A stretch of 64,000 bases of DNA from Actinomadura luteofluorescens (GTDB lineage Bacteria; Actinomycetota; Actinomycetes; Streptosporangiales; Streptosporangiaceae), in assembly GCF_013409365.1 (NCBI RefSeq), contig NZ_JACCBA010000001.1, positions 3,100,001-3,164,000 of the forward strand, in the 5' to 3' direction. The notes below the pieces were generated by a model. It was not told the DNA's origin, did no database searches, and worked only from the letters and a program-made list of their open reading frames with translations. The position numbers were made by a program, and so were the translations under genes. Below, in pieces: positions 1-7,208 of the stretch. The first letter of the stretch is position 1. Every line of letters starts with the position of its first letter.

Positions 1-322
1 ACCACAGCGAGGGGGCGGCGGCGCACGCCTGGGAGGCGAGAGTGAAGACGGTGAGGCCGAGGAGGAGGCCGGCCTTGCGGCCGTAGCGGTCGGCGAGCCG
101 GCCGAGCGGCACGAGCAGGGCGGCGAACACGATCGCGTATCCGTTGAGCACCCACGACAGGTCGGCCATCGACTCCCCGGCGAAGTCGCGGCCGATGTCG
201 GTGAACGCCACGTTGACGATGAACAGGTCGAGGCCCGCCATGAAGGAGGCGACGGAGAGCACCGCGAGCACCGGTCCCCTGCGGATCCGGCCCGCGCCGC
301 GCACCTGACTTTGTTCCACCAT
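1..322 (-). CDS. MFS drug-efflux transporter, DHA2-like (partial, C-terminus beyond window)
   Basis: This is the N-terminal part of a proton-coupled multidrug exporter of the cytoplasmic membrane. Only about 107 residues are present; the reading frame continues past base 1. After a short hydrophilic N-terminus the protein shows the first DHA2 helix (SFMAGLDLFIVNVAF) and then the conserved loop 2-3 motif (GRLADRYGRK). The ATG at 320-322 lies inside an operator-like inverted repeat. The gene diverges from an HxlR-type regulator 65 bases away, so it is probably the target of that regulator. The substrate cannot be predicted. Confidence 0.85.
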   Translation of the reverse strand, partial: MVEQSQVRGAGRIRRGPVLAVLSVASFMAGLDLFIVNVAFTDIGRDFAGESMADLSWVLNGYAIVFAALLVPLGRLADRYGRKAGLLLGLTVFTLASQACAAAPSLW

Positions 323-328
323 AGTCAG
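305..328. promoter_or_regulatory. Operator copy 1 over the transporter start codon
   Basis: Inverted repeat with arms CTGACTTTG and CATAGTCAG, 8 of 9 positions matching, separated by 6 bases. The right arm contains the ATG of the transporter, so protein bound here would block expression of the efflux gene. The same repeat recurs at 346-369 with the same spacing. Confidence 0.65.
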
Positions 329-345
329 GGAGGCTAGCGAGCCCC

Positions 346-369
346 CTGACTTTGGTCAAGCAAAGTCAG
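346..369. promoter_or_regulatory. Operator copy 2 in the regulator promoter
   Basis: Perfect 9-bp inverted repeat, CTGACTTTG and CAAAGTCAG, with a 6-base spacer. It is centred 41 bp (about four helical turns) from copy 1. It overlaps the presumed -35 element of the HxlR-type gene, which suggests autoregulation. Confidence 0.7.
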
Positions 370-381
370 CAGGTTTATAGT
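352..381 (+). promoter_or_regulatory. Candidate promoter of the HxlR-type regulator (leaderless)
   Basis: TTGGTC at 352-357 and TATAGT at 376-381, separated by 18 bp, form a plausible sigma-70-type promoter. The -10 element ends 6 bases before the GTG at 388, so the transcript would be leaderless, which is common in actinobacteria. A possible earlier TTG start at 352 lies inside the operator and is therefore unlikely. Confidence 0.5.
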
Positions 382-387
382 GGAAGG

Positions 388-900
388 GTGACAATCTCAC
401 TGGAAGGGCACTTCGCCGACCGTGACGCCTGGTCGATGCAGAACTGCCCGGTCGCGAGGACGCTCGCCGCGCTCGGCCCGCCGTCGGCGGTGCTGGTGCT
501 GAGCGAGGCCTTCTTCGGGACGAACCGATTCGGCGACTTCGTGCGCAACCTCGGCATGACGGAGTCGGCCGTCACCGCCCGGCTGCGCCACCTCGTCGAC
601 GCCGGCCTGCTCACCAGGGAGCCCTATCAGGAGCCGGGGCAGCGCACGCGGTACGAGTACCACCTGACGAAGATGGGCCTGGACCTCGCGCCCACCCTCG
701 TCAGCCTCATGGAATGGGGCGAGACCTACCTCCCGCACGAGGAGGGGCGCCAGGTCATGCTGACGCACGCCCGCTGCGGCGAGCGCGTGACGGCGCAGGT
801 CAGATGCGCGGACGGCCACGACGTCGCGGTGGACGAGATCGTCATGGGCCCGCCGGGCGCGGCGGACGGCGAGCAGGGCGACGGCGGGTCCGGGGGCTGA
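388..900 (+). CDS. HxlR/MarR-type winged-helix transcriptional regulator
   Basis: A DNA-binding regulator of about 170 residues. The HxlR signature is visible: a Cys near the N-terminus (NCPVARTLAAL), a wHTH region with FGDFVRNLGMTESAVTARLRHLVDAGLL, and the wing followed by YHLTKMGLDL. The C-terminal tail beyond about residue 125 has three Cys and ends in a Gly/Asp-rich stretch. The start was placed at GTG 388 because an upstream TTG falls within the operator and a -10 box sits just before 388; an ATG at 436 is a less likely alternative. The family normally represses the neighbouring gene, here the divergent MFS exporter. Confidence 0.8.
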   Translation: MTISLEGHFADRDAWSMQNCPVARTLAALGPPSAVLVLSEAFFGTNRFGDFVRNLGMTESAVTARLRHLVDAGLLTREPYQEPGQRTRYEYHLTKMGLDLAPTLVSLMEWGETYLPHEEGRQVMLTHARCGERVTAQVRCADGHDVAVDEIVMGPPGAADGEQGDGGSGG

Positions 901-926
901 CGGGCGGCCGCGGGCGGCCGCCGCGC

Positions 927-1559
927 TCACGCGTGCCGGGTGCCGCCCGCGAGCCGCAGCGCGTGCTCGACCAGCGAGACGAGCACCTGCTTCGCCGACA
1001 CCGTCCGGCGGGCGTCGCACAGCAGGACGGGGACGTGGGGGTCGATGTCCAGGGCCGTCCGGATCTCGGGCGCCTCGTAGCGGTCGGCGTCGTCGAAGCA
1101 GTTGACGGCGACGACGAACGGCGTGCCCTTGCGCTCGAAGTAGTCGATCGAGGCGAAGCTCGCCATCAGCCGCCGCGTGTCGGCGAGCACGACCGCGCCG
1201 AGCGCGCCGCGCGACAGCTCGTTCCACATGAACCAGAACCGCTCCTGGCCGGGCGTCCCGAACAGGTAGATGGCGACGCCGTCGCGCAGCGTGATGCGGC
1301 CGAAGTCCATCGCCACGGTCGTGGTGGTCTTGGCGGCGACGCCGTCGAGGTCGTCGACGCCGACGCTCACGTCGGTCAGCGCCTCCTCGGTGCGCAGCGG
1401 CCGGATCTCGCTGACCGCGCCGACCATGGTCGTCTTCCCGACGCCGAACCCTCCGGCGACGAGGATCTTCAGCGCGACGCGCGGGCCGTCCGCCCGGTCG
1501 TCGGGCTCGTCCGGTTCCGCGGTGGCGGGGGGCGGGGCGTCAGAGCGCGCGGAGTTCAT
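927..1559 (-). CDS. cvnD: Conservon small GTPase-like protein CvnD
   Basis: A 210-residue P-loop protein, last gene of a conservon. These operons (cvnA-D) encode a membrane-associated complex likened to eukaryotic G-protein receptor signalling. The Walker A motif GGFGVGKTTM lies near residue 35, the G3-like element FGTPGQERF near residue 100, and VNCFDD (equivalent to NKxD, here divergent) near 153. The start overlaps the end of cvnC by 20 bases, which implies translational coupling. The N-terminal 25 residues are Pro/Asp-rich and probably flexible. Confidence 0.92.
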   Translation of the reverse strand: MNSARSDAPPPATAEPDEPDDRADGPRVALKILVAGGFGVGKTTMVGAVSEIRPLRTEEALTDVSVGVDDLDGVAAKTTTTVAMDFGRITLRDGVAIYLFGTPGQERFWFMWNELSRGALGAVVLADTRRLMASFASIDYFERKGTPFVVAVNCFDDADRYEAPEIRTALDIDPHVPVLLCDARRTVSAKQVLVSLVEHALRLAGGTRHA

Positions 1560-1983
1560 CGAGCACCCTCCTGAGCAGGTTCGGGTCGTTGTGCGGCTGG
1601 AGCGCGGTCGCCTGGCCGAACGGCCCGGACGGCGACGGCGCCGGGGACCATCGCTGGACTTCCAGGAGGCCGGAGTCGAGCAGGTCGCCGGCCAGTACCC
1701 GGATCACGCCGAAGGGCAGGTTCAGGTCCGAGGCGAGGTCGGCGAGGGCGTGCGGGCGCCGGCACAGCGCCAGCAGCCGGCGCTGCTGGCGCGAGAGCCG
1801 GCCGGGCTCGGGCGGCGGCCGCCCGGTCGCGACGAGGATCGCCACGATGTCGAGCGGCTCGCCGCTCGGCCGGGTGCGGCCGCGCGTCACCGCGTAGGGG
1901 CGGACGATCGGTCCGGCGGCCGCGTCGAGCCACCGTTCCCTGCCGGGACCCCGGGGAGCACCGGGCCCGTCACTGGGGTCCAT
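1540..1983 (-). CDS. cvnC: Conservon protein CvnC (DUF742)
   Basis: A 147-residue protein of the DUF742 family, the third conservon component. The diagnostic VRPYAVTRGRTRP segment is at residues 27-39, followed by a winged-helix-like region (RRLLALCRRPHALADLASDLNL and GVIRVLAGDLLDSGLLEV) and the conserved C-terminal DPNLLRRVLDELRAL. It starts 6 bases after cvnB and overlaps cvnD. Its biochemical role is not established; it is thought to associate with the CvnA-CvnD complex. Confidence 0.9.
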   Translation of the reverse strand: MDPSDGPGAPRGPGRERWLDAAAGPIVRPYAVTRGRTRPSGEPLDIVAILVATGRPPPEPGRLSRQQRRLLALCRRPHALADLASDLNLPFGVIRVLAGDLLDSGLLEVQRWSPAPSPSGPFGQATALQPHNDPNLLRRVLDELRAL

Positions 1984-1989
1984 GGCGGG

Positions 1990-2409
1990 TCACCGGTGTC
2001 CGGGTCCGGGCGCGCCCTGCCTGAGTCCGGTGGACAGCTGCCTGCCGACCCGCTTGACCAGCATCGTCATCTCGTAGGCCACGAGGCCGGCGTTGGCGCC
2101 GACCTCGCTGAGCAGCGCGAGGCAGCTGTTGGCCCCGGCCGGGACGACGAAGAACAGGCCCTTGTCCATCTCGACGAGCGTCTGCCGGATCTCGCCGGAG
2201 TCCAGTTGCGGCCGGGCCCCGACGGCGAGGCTGTGGAACCCGGCGGCGAGGGCCGCGAGGTACTCGGAGTCCTCCCGCCCGACGCCCCGCGACATGCCCA
2301 TGACGAGCCCGTCCCGGGACAGCACGACCACCTTCCTGATCTGCGGGACCCGGTCGACCAGGTCGTCGAGGAGGAAGTTCAGCTCCGCGGCCACTCCCTG
2401 ATAGGTCAT
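1990..2409 (-). CDS. cvnB: Conservon roadblock/LC7-domain protein CvnB
   Basis: A 139-residue roadblock/LC7 protein, a fold that in bacteria acts as a regulator of its partner Ras-like GTPase (here CvnD). Characteristic segments are ELNFLLDDLVDRVPQIRKVVVLSRDGLVMG at the N-terminus and the central ALAAGFHSLAVGARPQ. The ATG shares a 4-base ATGA overlap with the end of cvnA, so the two are translationally coupled. Confidence 0.92.
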   Translation of the reverse strand: MTYQGVAAELNFLLDDLVDRVPQIRKVVVLSRDGLVMGMSRGVGREDSEYLAALAAGFHSLAVGARPQLDSGEIRQTLVEMDKGLFFVVPAGANSCLALLSEVGANAGLVAYEMTMLVKRVGRQLSTGLRQGAPGPGHR

Positions 2410-5174
2410 GATCTTCCCTCCATGCCGGGCCCCTCGGGCGCCTCGTCCTCGTCCCGGCCGCGCAGCCAGCCCGCCTGCAGGGACGCGAACAGGTCCCGGG
2501 ACGCCTCCGCCGACCGTTCCTCCCAGGCGGCGATGGCGTCGCCGGTGGCGGCGGACTCTTCTCCGTACGGGCCGGTCTCCTCGTAGGAACCGGTGTCTTC
2601 GTAGGTGCCGGCGTCGCGCAGCTGGGGCGCGAGGCTCCCGCCGCGCACCCGGCGCGGCAGCGGGGCCCGCCCTCCGCCGGTCGTCTGCGCGTCCCCGAAC
2701 TGCGTCCCGCCGAACGGGGACTCGCCGAACGGCGTCTCTCCGAACGACGCGGGAGCGCCGTACCGGTCGGCCGCTCCGCCGTAGGAACCGCCGCCGAAGG
2801 CGGGGGCCCGGGGCCCGGCGGCCTGGAACGGACGCGTGGCGTCGGTCGGCGGCGGACCGTGCGGCGGTGGGGTCCCGAACGACGTCGGGGTCTGGTCACC
2901 GTCGTCGAACCCCACCGCCGCGTTCTGGTCCGGTTTCTCCTCGCTCCCCCAGTGGGGGAAGGACACCGGCGTCTCTGGCGGCGCCGCTTCACCGGCCGGC
3001 CCCATGGCGTCGGGCGCCGCGCCGTTGGGCGCCGGACTGCCGGGGATCGCCCGGTTGGGCGCCGTATCGGTCGACGCCACGTCCTGGACGGGGGCGATGT
3101 CGTACACCGGCGCGTTGAGCGTCGCGGTGGACGACGGCGCCGGCGGCGTGGGCCAGGCGCGCATCGACCCGTTCACCGCCGCCGCGCCCCGCTGCTGGAC
3201 GGGACCGGCCTGGACGGCGCCGTCCTCGTCCTCGGGCTGGTCGGCGTCCACGATCAGCTGGCGCGGGATCAGCACGACGGCGCTGACGCCCCCGTACAGG
3301 GACGGCTGCAGCGCGACCCTGATGCCGTGCCGGCCGGCGAGGCGGCCGACGACGAACAGCCCGAGGCGGTCGGTGACGGCCAGGTCGAACTCGGGCGGCC
3401 GCGCCAGCCGCAGGTTCAGCGCGTCCAGCTCGGACTGGTCGAGCCCGATGCCGCGGTCGATGATGTCGACGGCGAACCCGTTGGCGCCCATCTCGCCGCG
3501 GACGAGCACCTCGGTCGGCGCGGGCGAGAACACCGTGGCGTTCTCGATCAGCTCGGCGAGCAGGTGGATGATGTCGGCGACGGCCTCGCCGATCACCGCG
3601 GCCTGCCCGGACACCACGACGATCTCGACCCGGGTGTAGTCCTCGACCTCGGCGACGGCGGCGCGCAGCACGTCCTCGACGTGCACCGGCCGGCTCCAGC
3701 CCCGCCCCGGGGACGTCCCGGACAGGATGACCAGGCCCTCCGCGTGGCGGCGCATGCGGGTGGTGAGGTGGTCGAGGCGGAACAGGTCCTCCAGCACCTT
3801 GGGGTCGGAGGCGTCGCGCTCCATCTCGTCCAGCATCCGCAGCTGGCGGTGCAGCAGCGACTGGCTGCGCCACGCGACGTTGAGGAACACGCGGCTGATG
3901 CCCTGCCGCAGGTAGGACTCCCGCACGGCGGTCTCGATCGCGGTGTGCTGCACCTTGGTGAAGGCGTCGCCGACGCGCGCGACCTCCCGCGACTTGCCGA
4001 TGACCAGCGGCGGTGCCTCGGCGTCCACGTCCACCTCCTCACCACGCCGCAGCCGGGCGACGACGCCGGGCAGCCGGTCCTCGGCGAGCTTCAGCGCGGC
4101 GCGCTGCAGCCCCCGCAGCTCCCGCGACAGGCTGCGCGCGGCCAGCAGCGACAGCAGGATCGAGGCGATCACCGCGAGCAGCCCGAACCCGCCCGCCAGG
4201 ACGAGCCGCATGATGATCCGCTCACCGATCGGCTTGGCCATCTCGTTGAGCGCGAGGCTCGCCTCGGTGACCTTCTGCGCCCACGCCTGCGACAGCAGCT
4301 GCGTGGTGGCCTGCCAGTCCGCGGCCTCGGGCGGCAGCCGGTCGCCGCGGGCGCCCACGATCGCGTCCTCGGCCGCCCGGTACCGCTGGAACTCCGGGGA
4401 CGCGGCGAGCCTGCCGATCGGCCCGCGGATCTGCTCGTTCAGGTCGGCGAGGCCGGCCTCGAACACGCGGCGCCCCTCCGCGGCCCACTGGACGAACGCG
4501 GTGTGCTCGGCGGCCGTGAGCCGCCCGTTGCGCGCCATCGCCGCGGTGACGAGCGAGTCCTCCCGCAGCATGTAGGCGCGGGCGTTGCCGATGCCGATCA
4601 GCGCCCGGCCCTGCGTGAAGATGGCGACGTCGTTGACGGTCACCAGGCCGTCGAAGACCTTGATGACCTGGTCGAGCAGGACGCTGTAGGAGTTGATGAC
4701 CTCCAGCGGCTGGGCCCGGCCCGAGTCGACCCTGGCGCGCAGCTGCGGGAGCCGGTCGAGCGCCCGGACCGCCTCGGCGAGGCGCCGCTTGGTCTCCGGC
4801 TCGGCCGCGTCCCGCGCGTCGGGCGACAGCGCGGTCGAGCGGAACGCCTTGTCCACGGCGCTCACCCGGGCGCGCTGCCCGCCCAGCTTCTGCCGGTCCG
4901 CGGGGTCGCGTGTGCTGAGCGCGACGACGCTGAGGGAACGCTCCGCCTGGAGCTGGTTCACCAGGTAGATGCCGGGGAGGCCCACCTTCTCGTACGTCGT
5001 GGAGAAGTCGTACTTGTCGAACGCGTCGCCGAGCGTGATGTTCGCGGCGAACGCCCACAGGGTGATGAGGGACACCAGCGGGACCAGCAGCAGCGCCGTG
5101 ATCCGCAGCCGGATGGGACGCCTGCGCCGGGGCCTTCGGCCGGACGCGTCGTCACGGGGTGTCGTGCGGGACAT
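2406..5174 (-). CDS. cvnA: Conservon sensor histidine-kinase-like protein CvnA with NIT domain
   Basis: A membrane sensor of about 922 residues. An Arg-rich cytoplasmic N-terminus precedes TM1 (about 25-48), then an extracellular nitrate/nitrite-sensing-type helical domain (to about 310), TM2 (about 325-347), HAMP-like and dimerisation helices, and an HATPase domain with an N box (ELIENATVF), G1 (DRGIGL) and G2 (GLFVVGRLAGRHGI). The last 240 residues are Pro/Gly-rich and low complexity. The phospho-acceptor region lacks a clear canonical H box, as in other CvnA proteins. ATG 5174 was preferred over GTG 5183 because GAGG lies too close to the GTG. Confidence 0.9.
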   Translation of the reverse strand: MSRTTPRDDASGRRPRRRRPIRLRITALLLVPLVSLITLWAFAANITLGDAFDKYDFSTTYEKVGLPGIYLVNQLQAERSLSVVALSTRDPADRQKLGGQRARVSAVDKAFRSTALSPDARDAAEPETKRRLAEAVRALDRLPQLRARVDSGRAQPLEVINSYSVLLDQVIKVFDGLVTVNDVAIFTQGRALIGIGNARAYMLREDSLVTAAMARNGRLTAAEHTAFVQWAAEGRRVFEAGLADLNEQIRGPIGRLAASPEFQRYRAAEDAIVGARGDRLPPEAADWQATTQLLSQAWAQKVTEASLALNEMAKPIGERIIMRLVLAGGFGLLAVIASILLSLLAARSLSRELRGLQRAALKLAEDRLPGVVARLRRGEEVDVDAEAPPLVIGKSREVARVGDAFTKVQHTAIETAVRESYLRQGISRVFLNVAWRSQSLLHRQLRMLDEMERDASDPKVLEDLFRLDHLTTRMRRHAEGLVILSGTSPGRGWSRPVHVEDVLRAAVAEVEDYTRVEIVVVSGQAAVIGEAVADIIHLLAELIENATVFSPAPTEVLVRGEMGANGFAVDIIDRGIGLDQSELDALNLRLARPPEFDLAVTDRLGLFVVGRLAGRHGIRVALQPSLYGGVSAVVLIPRQLIVDADQPEDEDGAVQAGPVQQRGAAAVNGSMRAWPTPPAPSSTATLNAPVYDIAPVQDVASTDTAPNRAIPGSPAPNGAAPDAMGPAGEAAPPETPVSFPHWGSEEKPDQNAAVGFDDGDQTPTSFGTPPPHGPPPTDATRPFQAAGPRAPAFGGGSYGGAADRYGAPASFGETPFGESPFGGTQFGDAQTTGGGRAPLPRRVRGGSLAPQLRDAGTYEDTGSYEETGPYGEESAATGDAIAAWEERSAEASRDLFASLQAGWLRGRDEDEAPEGPGMEGRS

Positions 5175-5256
5175 CGAGATCACTACCTCTAGCCGGGGGC
5201 GGGCCGCGCTGCCGGCCCGTGTGTCGGGGGTGGCCCGTGTGTCGGGGGGTGCGGGG

Positions 5257-5841
5257 TCAGGGGTGGGCCTCGTCCAGGGCCGCGCGGGCGACCAGGCCGC
5301 GCAGCCGGCCGGTGATCATGGCGACGGCCTGGGCGTGCCCGCGCAGGGCCTTGTCCCGCGCGGTGTACTGCCCGATGTCGGCGTGCATGGCGTGGTCGGA
5401 CACGATCGTCTGCCACAGCAGCGGCCTTCCGTTCGCCGCGATGCCGAGGTCGATCACGGTGAACCAGGTCGAGACGACCACGACGACGGCGCCGACGCGG
5501 ATGACGTCCTGCGCGAGCAGGCGCCCCCGCACGTCGAGCAGCAGCCGCTGGGCCTCCTCGGCCGTGGCGCGCCGCCCGTCCTCCCGGTAGTAGTCGGGGG
5601 GACGGCGGGGATCGGCGGACCGCGGGCCGGCGGGCTCTCCCGGGGGCCGGCGGTCACCGGGCCCCGGGTCGGCGGGCCTTCGGTCGACCGGCCCCCGATC
5701 GGCGGACCGCTGATCGGCGGACCGCTGATCGAAGGGCCCCTGGCCGGGGGGCCGGAGGTCCGCGGGCCGCTCGTCCGCGGGCCGGTCGTCTGCGGGCCGG
5801 TCGTCTGCGGGCATGGCGTTAGCAGGCATGGCATTTCCCAT
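5257..5841 (-). CDS. Uncharacterised protein with 5-residue repeats and one hydrophobic segment
   Basis: Unrecognised 194-residue protein encoded between the anti-sigma-type ATPase and cvnA, probably in the same transcript (gaps of 28 and 82 bases). The first 80 residues are built from degenerate pentapeptides of the type PADDR/PADER/SADQR, encoded by 15-bp DNA repeats, and look disordered. The C-terminal 100 residues are folded-looking, with one hydrophobic stretch (RVGAVVVVVSTWFTVIDLGIA) that may be a membrane segment or amphipathic helix. No clear ribosome site precedes ATG 5841; internal ATGs at 5834 and 5819 are alternatives. Its position suggests a role with the conservon sensor. Confidence 0.6.
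   Translation of the reverse strand: MGNAMPANAMPADDRPADDRPADERPADLRPPGQGPFDQRSADQRSADRGPVDRRPADPGPGDRRPPGEPAGPRSADPRRPPDYYREDGRRATAEEAQRLLLDVRGRLLAQDVIRVGAVVVVVSTWFTVIDLGIAANGRPLLWQTIVSDHAMHADIGQYTARDKALRGHAQAVAMITGRLRGLVARAALDEAHP
5697..5811. repeat. 15-bp tandem repeats inside the conservon-linked gene
   Basis: GATCGGCGGACCGCT occurs twice in tandem at 5697-5726. A second run of degenerate 15-mers of the form GGCCGGTCGTCTGCG occupies about 5764-5811. Each unit encodes five residues, so copy number can change without breaking the frame. Such arrays can slip during replication. Confidence 0.75.
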
Positions 5842-5869
5842 CGCCGTACCGGGGGTGCGCGGGAGATGC

Positions 5870-6409
5870 TCAGTGGCCGGGGTGCTCGTCCCGCGGCCAG
5901 GCGCGCACCTCGCACCAGACCGCCTTGCCGGAGGCGGTGTGGTCGGTGCCGTGCCCGTCGGCCATGACCGCGACGAGGAACCAGCCGCGCCCCGTCTCCT
6001 CCATGAGGTCGACCGGCCGCGCCGTCGGGACGGCGGCGCTCTGGTCGTGCACCTCGATGCGGAGCCGGGTGCCGGCGCGCAGCAGCCGCAGGCACAGCGC
6101 GCCTCCGGCGACCGGCGCGTGCCGGACGGCGTTGGTGACCAGTTCCGACACCAGGACCTCGGCGTCGTCGGCGACGTGCCCGATGCCGGACGCGGTGCTG
6201 ACGGACCTGCTGAAGCGCCGCGCCGCCGGCACGGACTCCCGCTCGGCGGGCAGCGTCAGCTCGCCCAGCAGGACCGCGGGGGCCTCGTCCAGGCCCCGCA
6301 GCCCGTTCGGCGCCGTGCCGTTCGGTGCCGCGACCTGGGACGCGGTGGCGGTCAGGTGGCTCGGAAGTGGTGTGCTAGGTAGTTCGATGGTGTGGTGGTC
6401 GCCTGACAT
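5870..6409 (-). CDS. Anti-sigma-factor-type ATP-binding protein (HATPase, RsbW/SpoIIAB-like)
   Basis: A cytoplasmic 179-residue protein with an HATPase_c fold of the serine-kinase/anti-sigma type. After about 55 variable residues come the N box (VSELVTNAVRHAP, about 86-98), a G1 box (IEVHDQS) and a lid/G2 region (GRGWFLVAVMADGHG). A strong AAGGAGG ribosome site precedes the ATG. It is the first gene of the run leading into cvnA-D. The family usually binds and may phosphorylate an anti-anti-sigma partner; none is encoded nearby, so the target is unknown. Confidence 0.85.
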   Translation of the reverse strand: MSGDHHTIELPSTPLPSHLTATASQVAAPNGTAPNGLRGLDEAPAVLLGELTLPAERESVPAARRFSRSVSTASGIGHVADDAEVLVSELVTNAVRHAPVAGGALCLRLLRAGTRLRIEVHDQSAAVPTARPVDLMEETGRGWFLVAVMADGHGTDHTASGKAVWCEVRAWPRDEHPGH

Positions 6410-6550
6410 GATGAACGCCTCCTTGACTAAGGCGTGCCGCCCGATTCCAGCCCGGCCGGGGCGCGAGGCTGGGGTGGGCGTGGGGGGTTGGTGCCGGTGC
6501 CGCCGCTGTCCGGGCAGACGGCGGCACGGCGTGCGAGGGACGGGGCCGCC

Positions 6551-7132
6551 TCATGGCGGGCCGCTCCCCTCGGACTGGGTGCCCGCCCGGGCTCGCAGCA
6601 GCCGGGCGGTGCTGGTGAACCACGCGTAGTTCTCCTGCTCGAAGCGGCGTCCGCGCAGGCACGTGAGGTAGGGCCCGAGAGGGGACCCGGTGCGCAGGAA
6701 GGACTCCTCGTCCAGGTCGCCGCGCAGGTGCTTGAGGGTGCGTTCGAAGACCTCGACCTTGGCCGCCGAGGCCACCGCCCGGTCTTCCAGCTGCGCGATG
6801 ACGGAGTCGGCGCAGATGTGGTCCACGGCCTGCACCATGACGAGCAGGTTCTCGCGGATGATCCCTGGCTTGGCGGGGGTCACGGCGAACCGTTCGAGCT
6901 CGTCGACGCCGGCCTGGGTGACGGTGTACACGCGCTTGTTGGGACGATCGTGCTGGATGATCTGCCGCCCGCTGATCAGACCTTCCGTCTCCAACCTCGA
7001 CAGCTCCGAGTAGAGCTGCTGCGGTACGGCGTGCCAGAAGTTGGAGACCGACAAATCGAAGATCTTTGCCAGCTGGTAGCCGCTGTACTCGCCGTCGAGC
7101 AGCGCCGCCAGCACCGCGTGACGTAGCGCCAT
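6551..7132 (-). CDS. PadR-family transcriptional regulator
   Basis: A 193-residue PadR/VirR-type regulator. The N-terminal winged helix reads ALRHAVLAALLDGEYSGYQLAKIF then QQLYSELSRLETEGLISGR and the wing RPNKRVYTVTQAG. The C-terminal half is the helical dimerisation domain of the Vir type. A GGAGAGAAGG ribosome site precedes ATG 7132. It lies immediately downstream of the fatty acyl-AMP ligase operon in the same direction, with a dyad at 7187-7205 in between, so autoregulation and control of the lipid operon are both possible. Confidence 0.88.
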   Translation of the reverse strand: MALRHAVLAALLDGEYSGYQLAKIFDLSVSNFWHAVPQQLYSELSRLETEGLISGRQIIQHDRPNKRVYTVTQAGVDELERFAVTPAKPGIIRENLLVMVQAVDHICADSVIAQLEDRAVASAAKVEVFERTLKHLRGDLDEESFLRTGSPLGPYLTCLRGRRFEQENYAWFTSTARLLRARAGTQSEGSGPP

Positions 7133-7186
7133 CGGCCTTCTCTCCCCGCCTTGACTCAGGGTGATGCCCGACGTTAGCAGACAACG

Positions 7187-7205
7187 ACATGATTAGTCAT
7201 CATGT
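7187..7205. promoter_or_regulatory. Dyad upstream of padR-type gene
   Basis: ACATGA and TCATGT form a perfect 6-bp inverted repeat around 7 bases (TTAGTCA). It lies about 55 bases before the start of the PadR gene in an A+T-richer patch. PadR proteins commonly bind ATGT/ACAT-type dyads, so this is a plausible autoregulatory site. Confidence 0.5.
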
Positions 7206-7208
7206 TGA

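Noticed and set aside
2859..5192. A 777-codon + strand frame over cvnA
   Set aside because: Antisense shadow of cvnA with low-complexity translation and no domain.
5697..5811. Possible CRISPR-like array
   Set aside because: The 15-bp units are contiguous, without spacers, and keep the reading frame of a protein; they encode a pentapeptide repeat.
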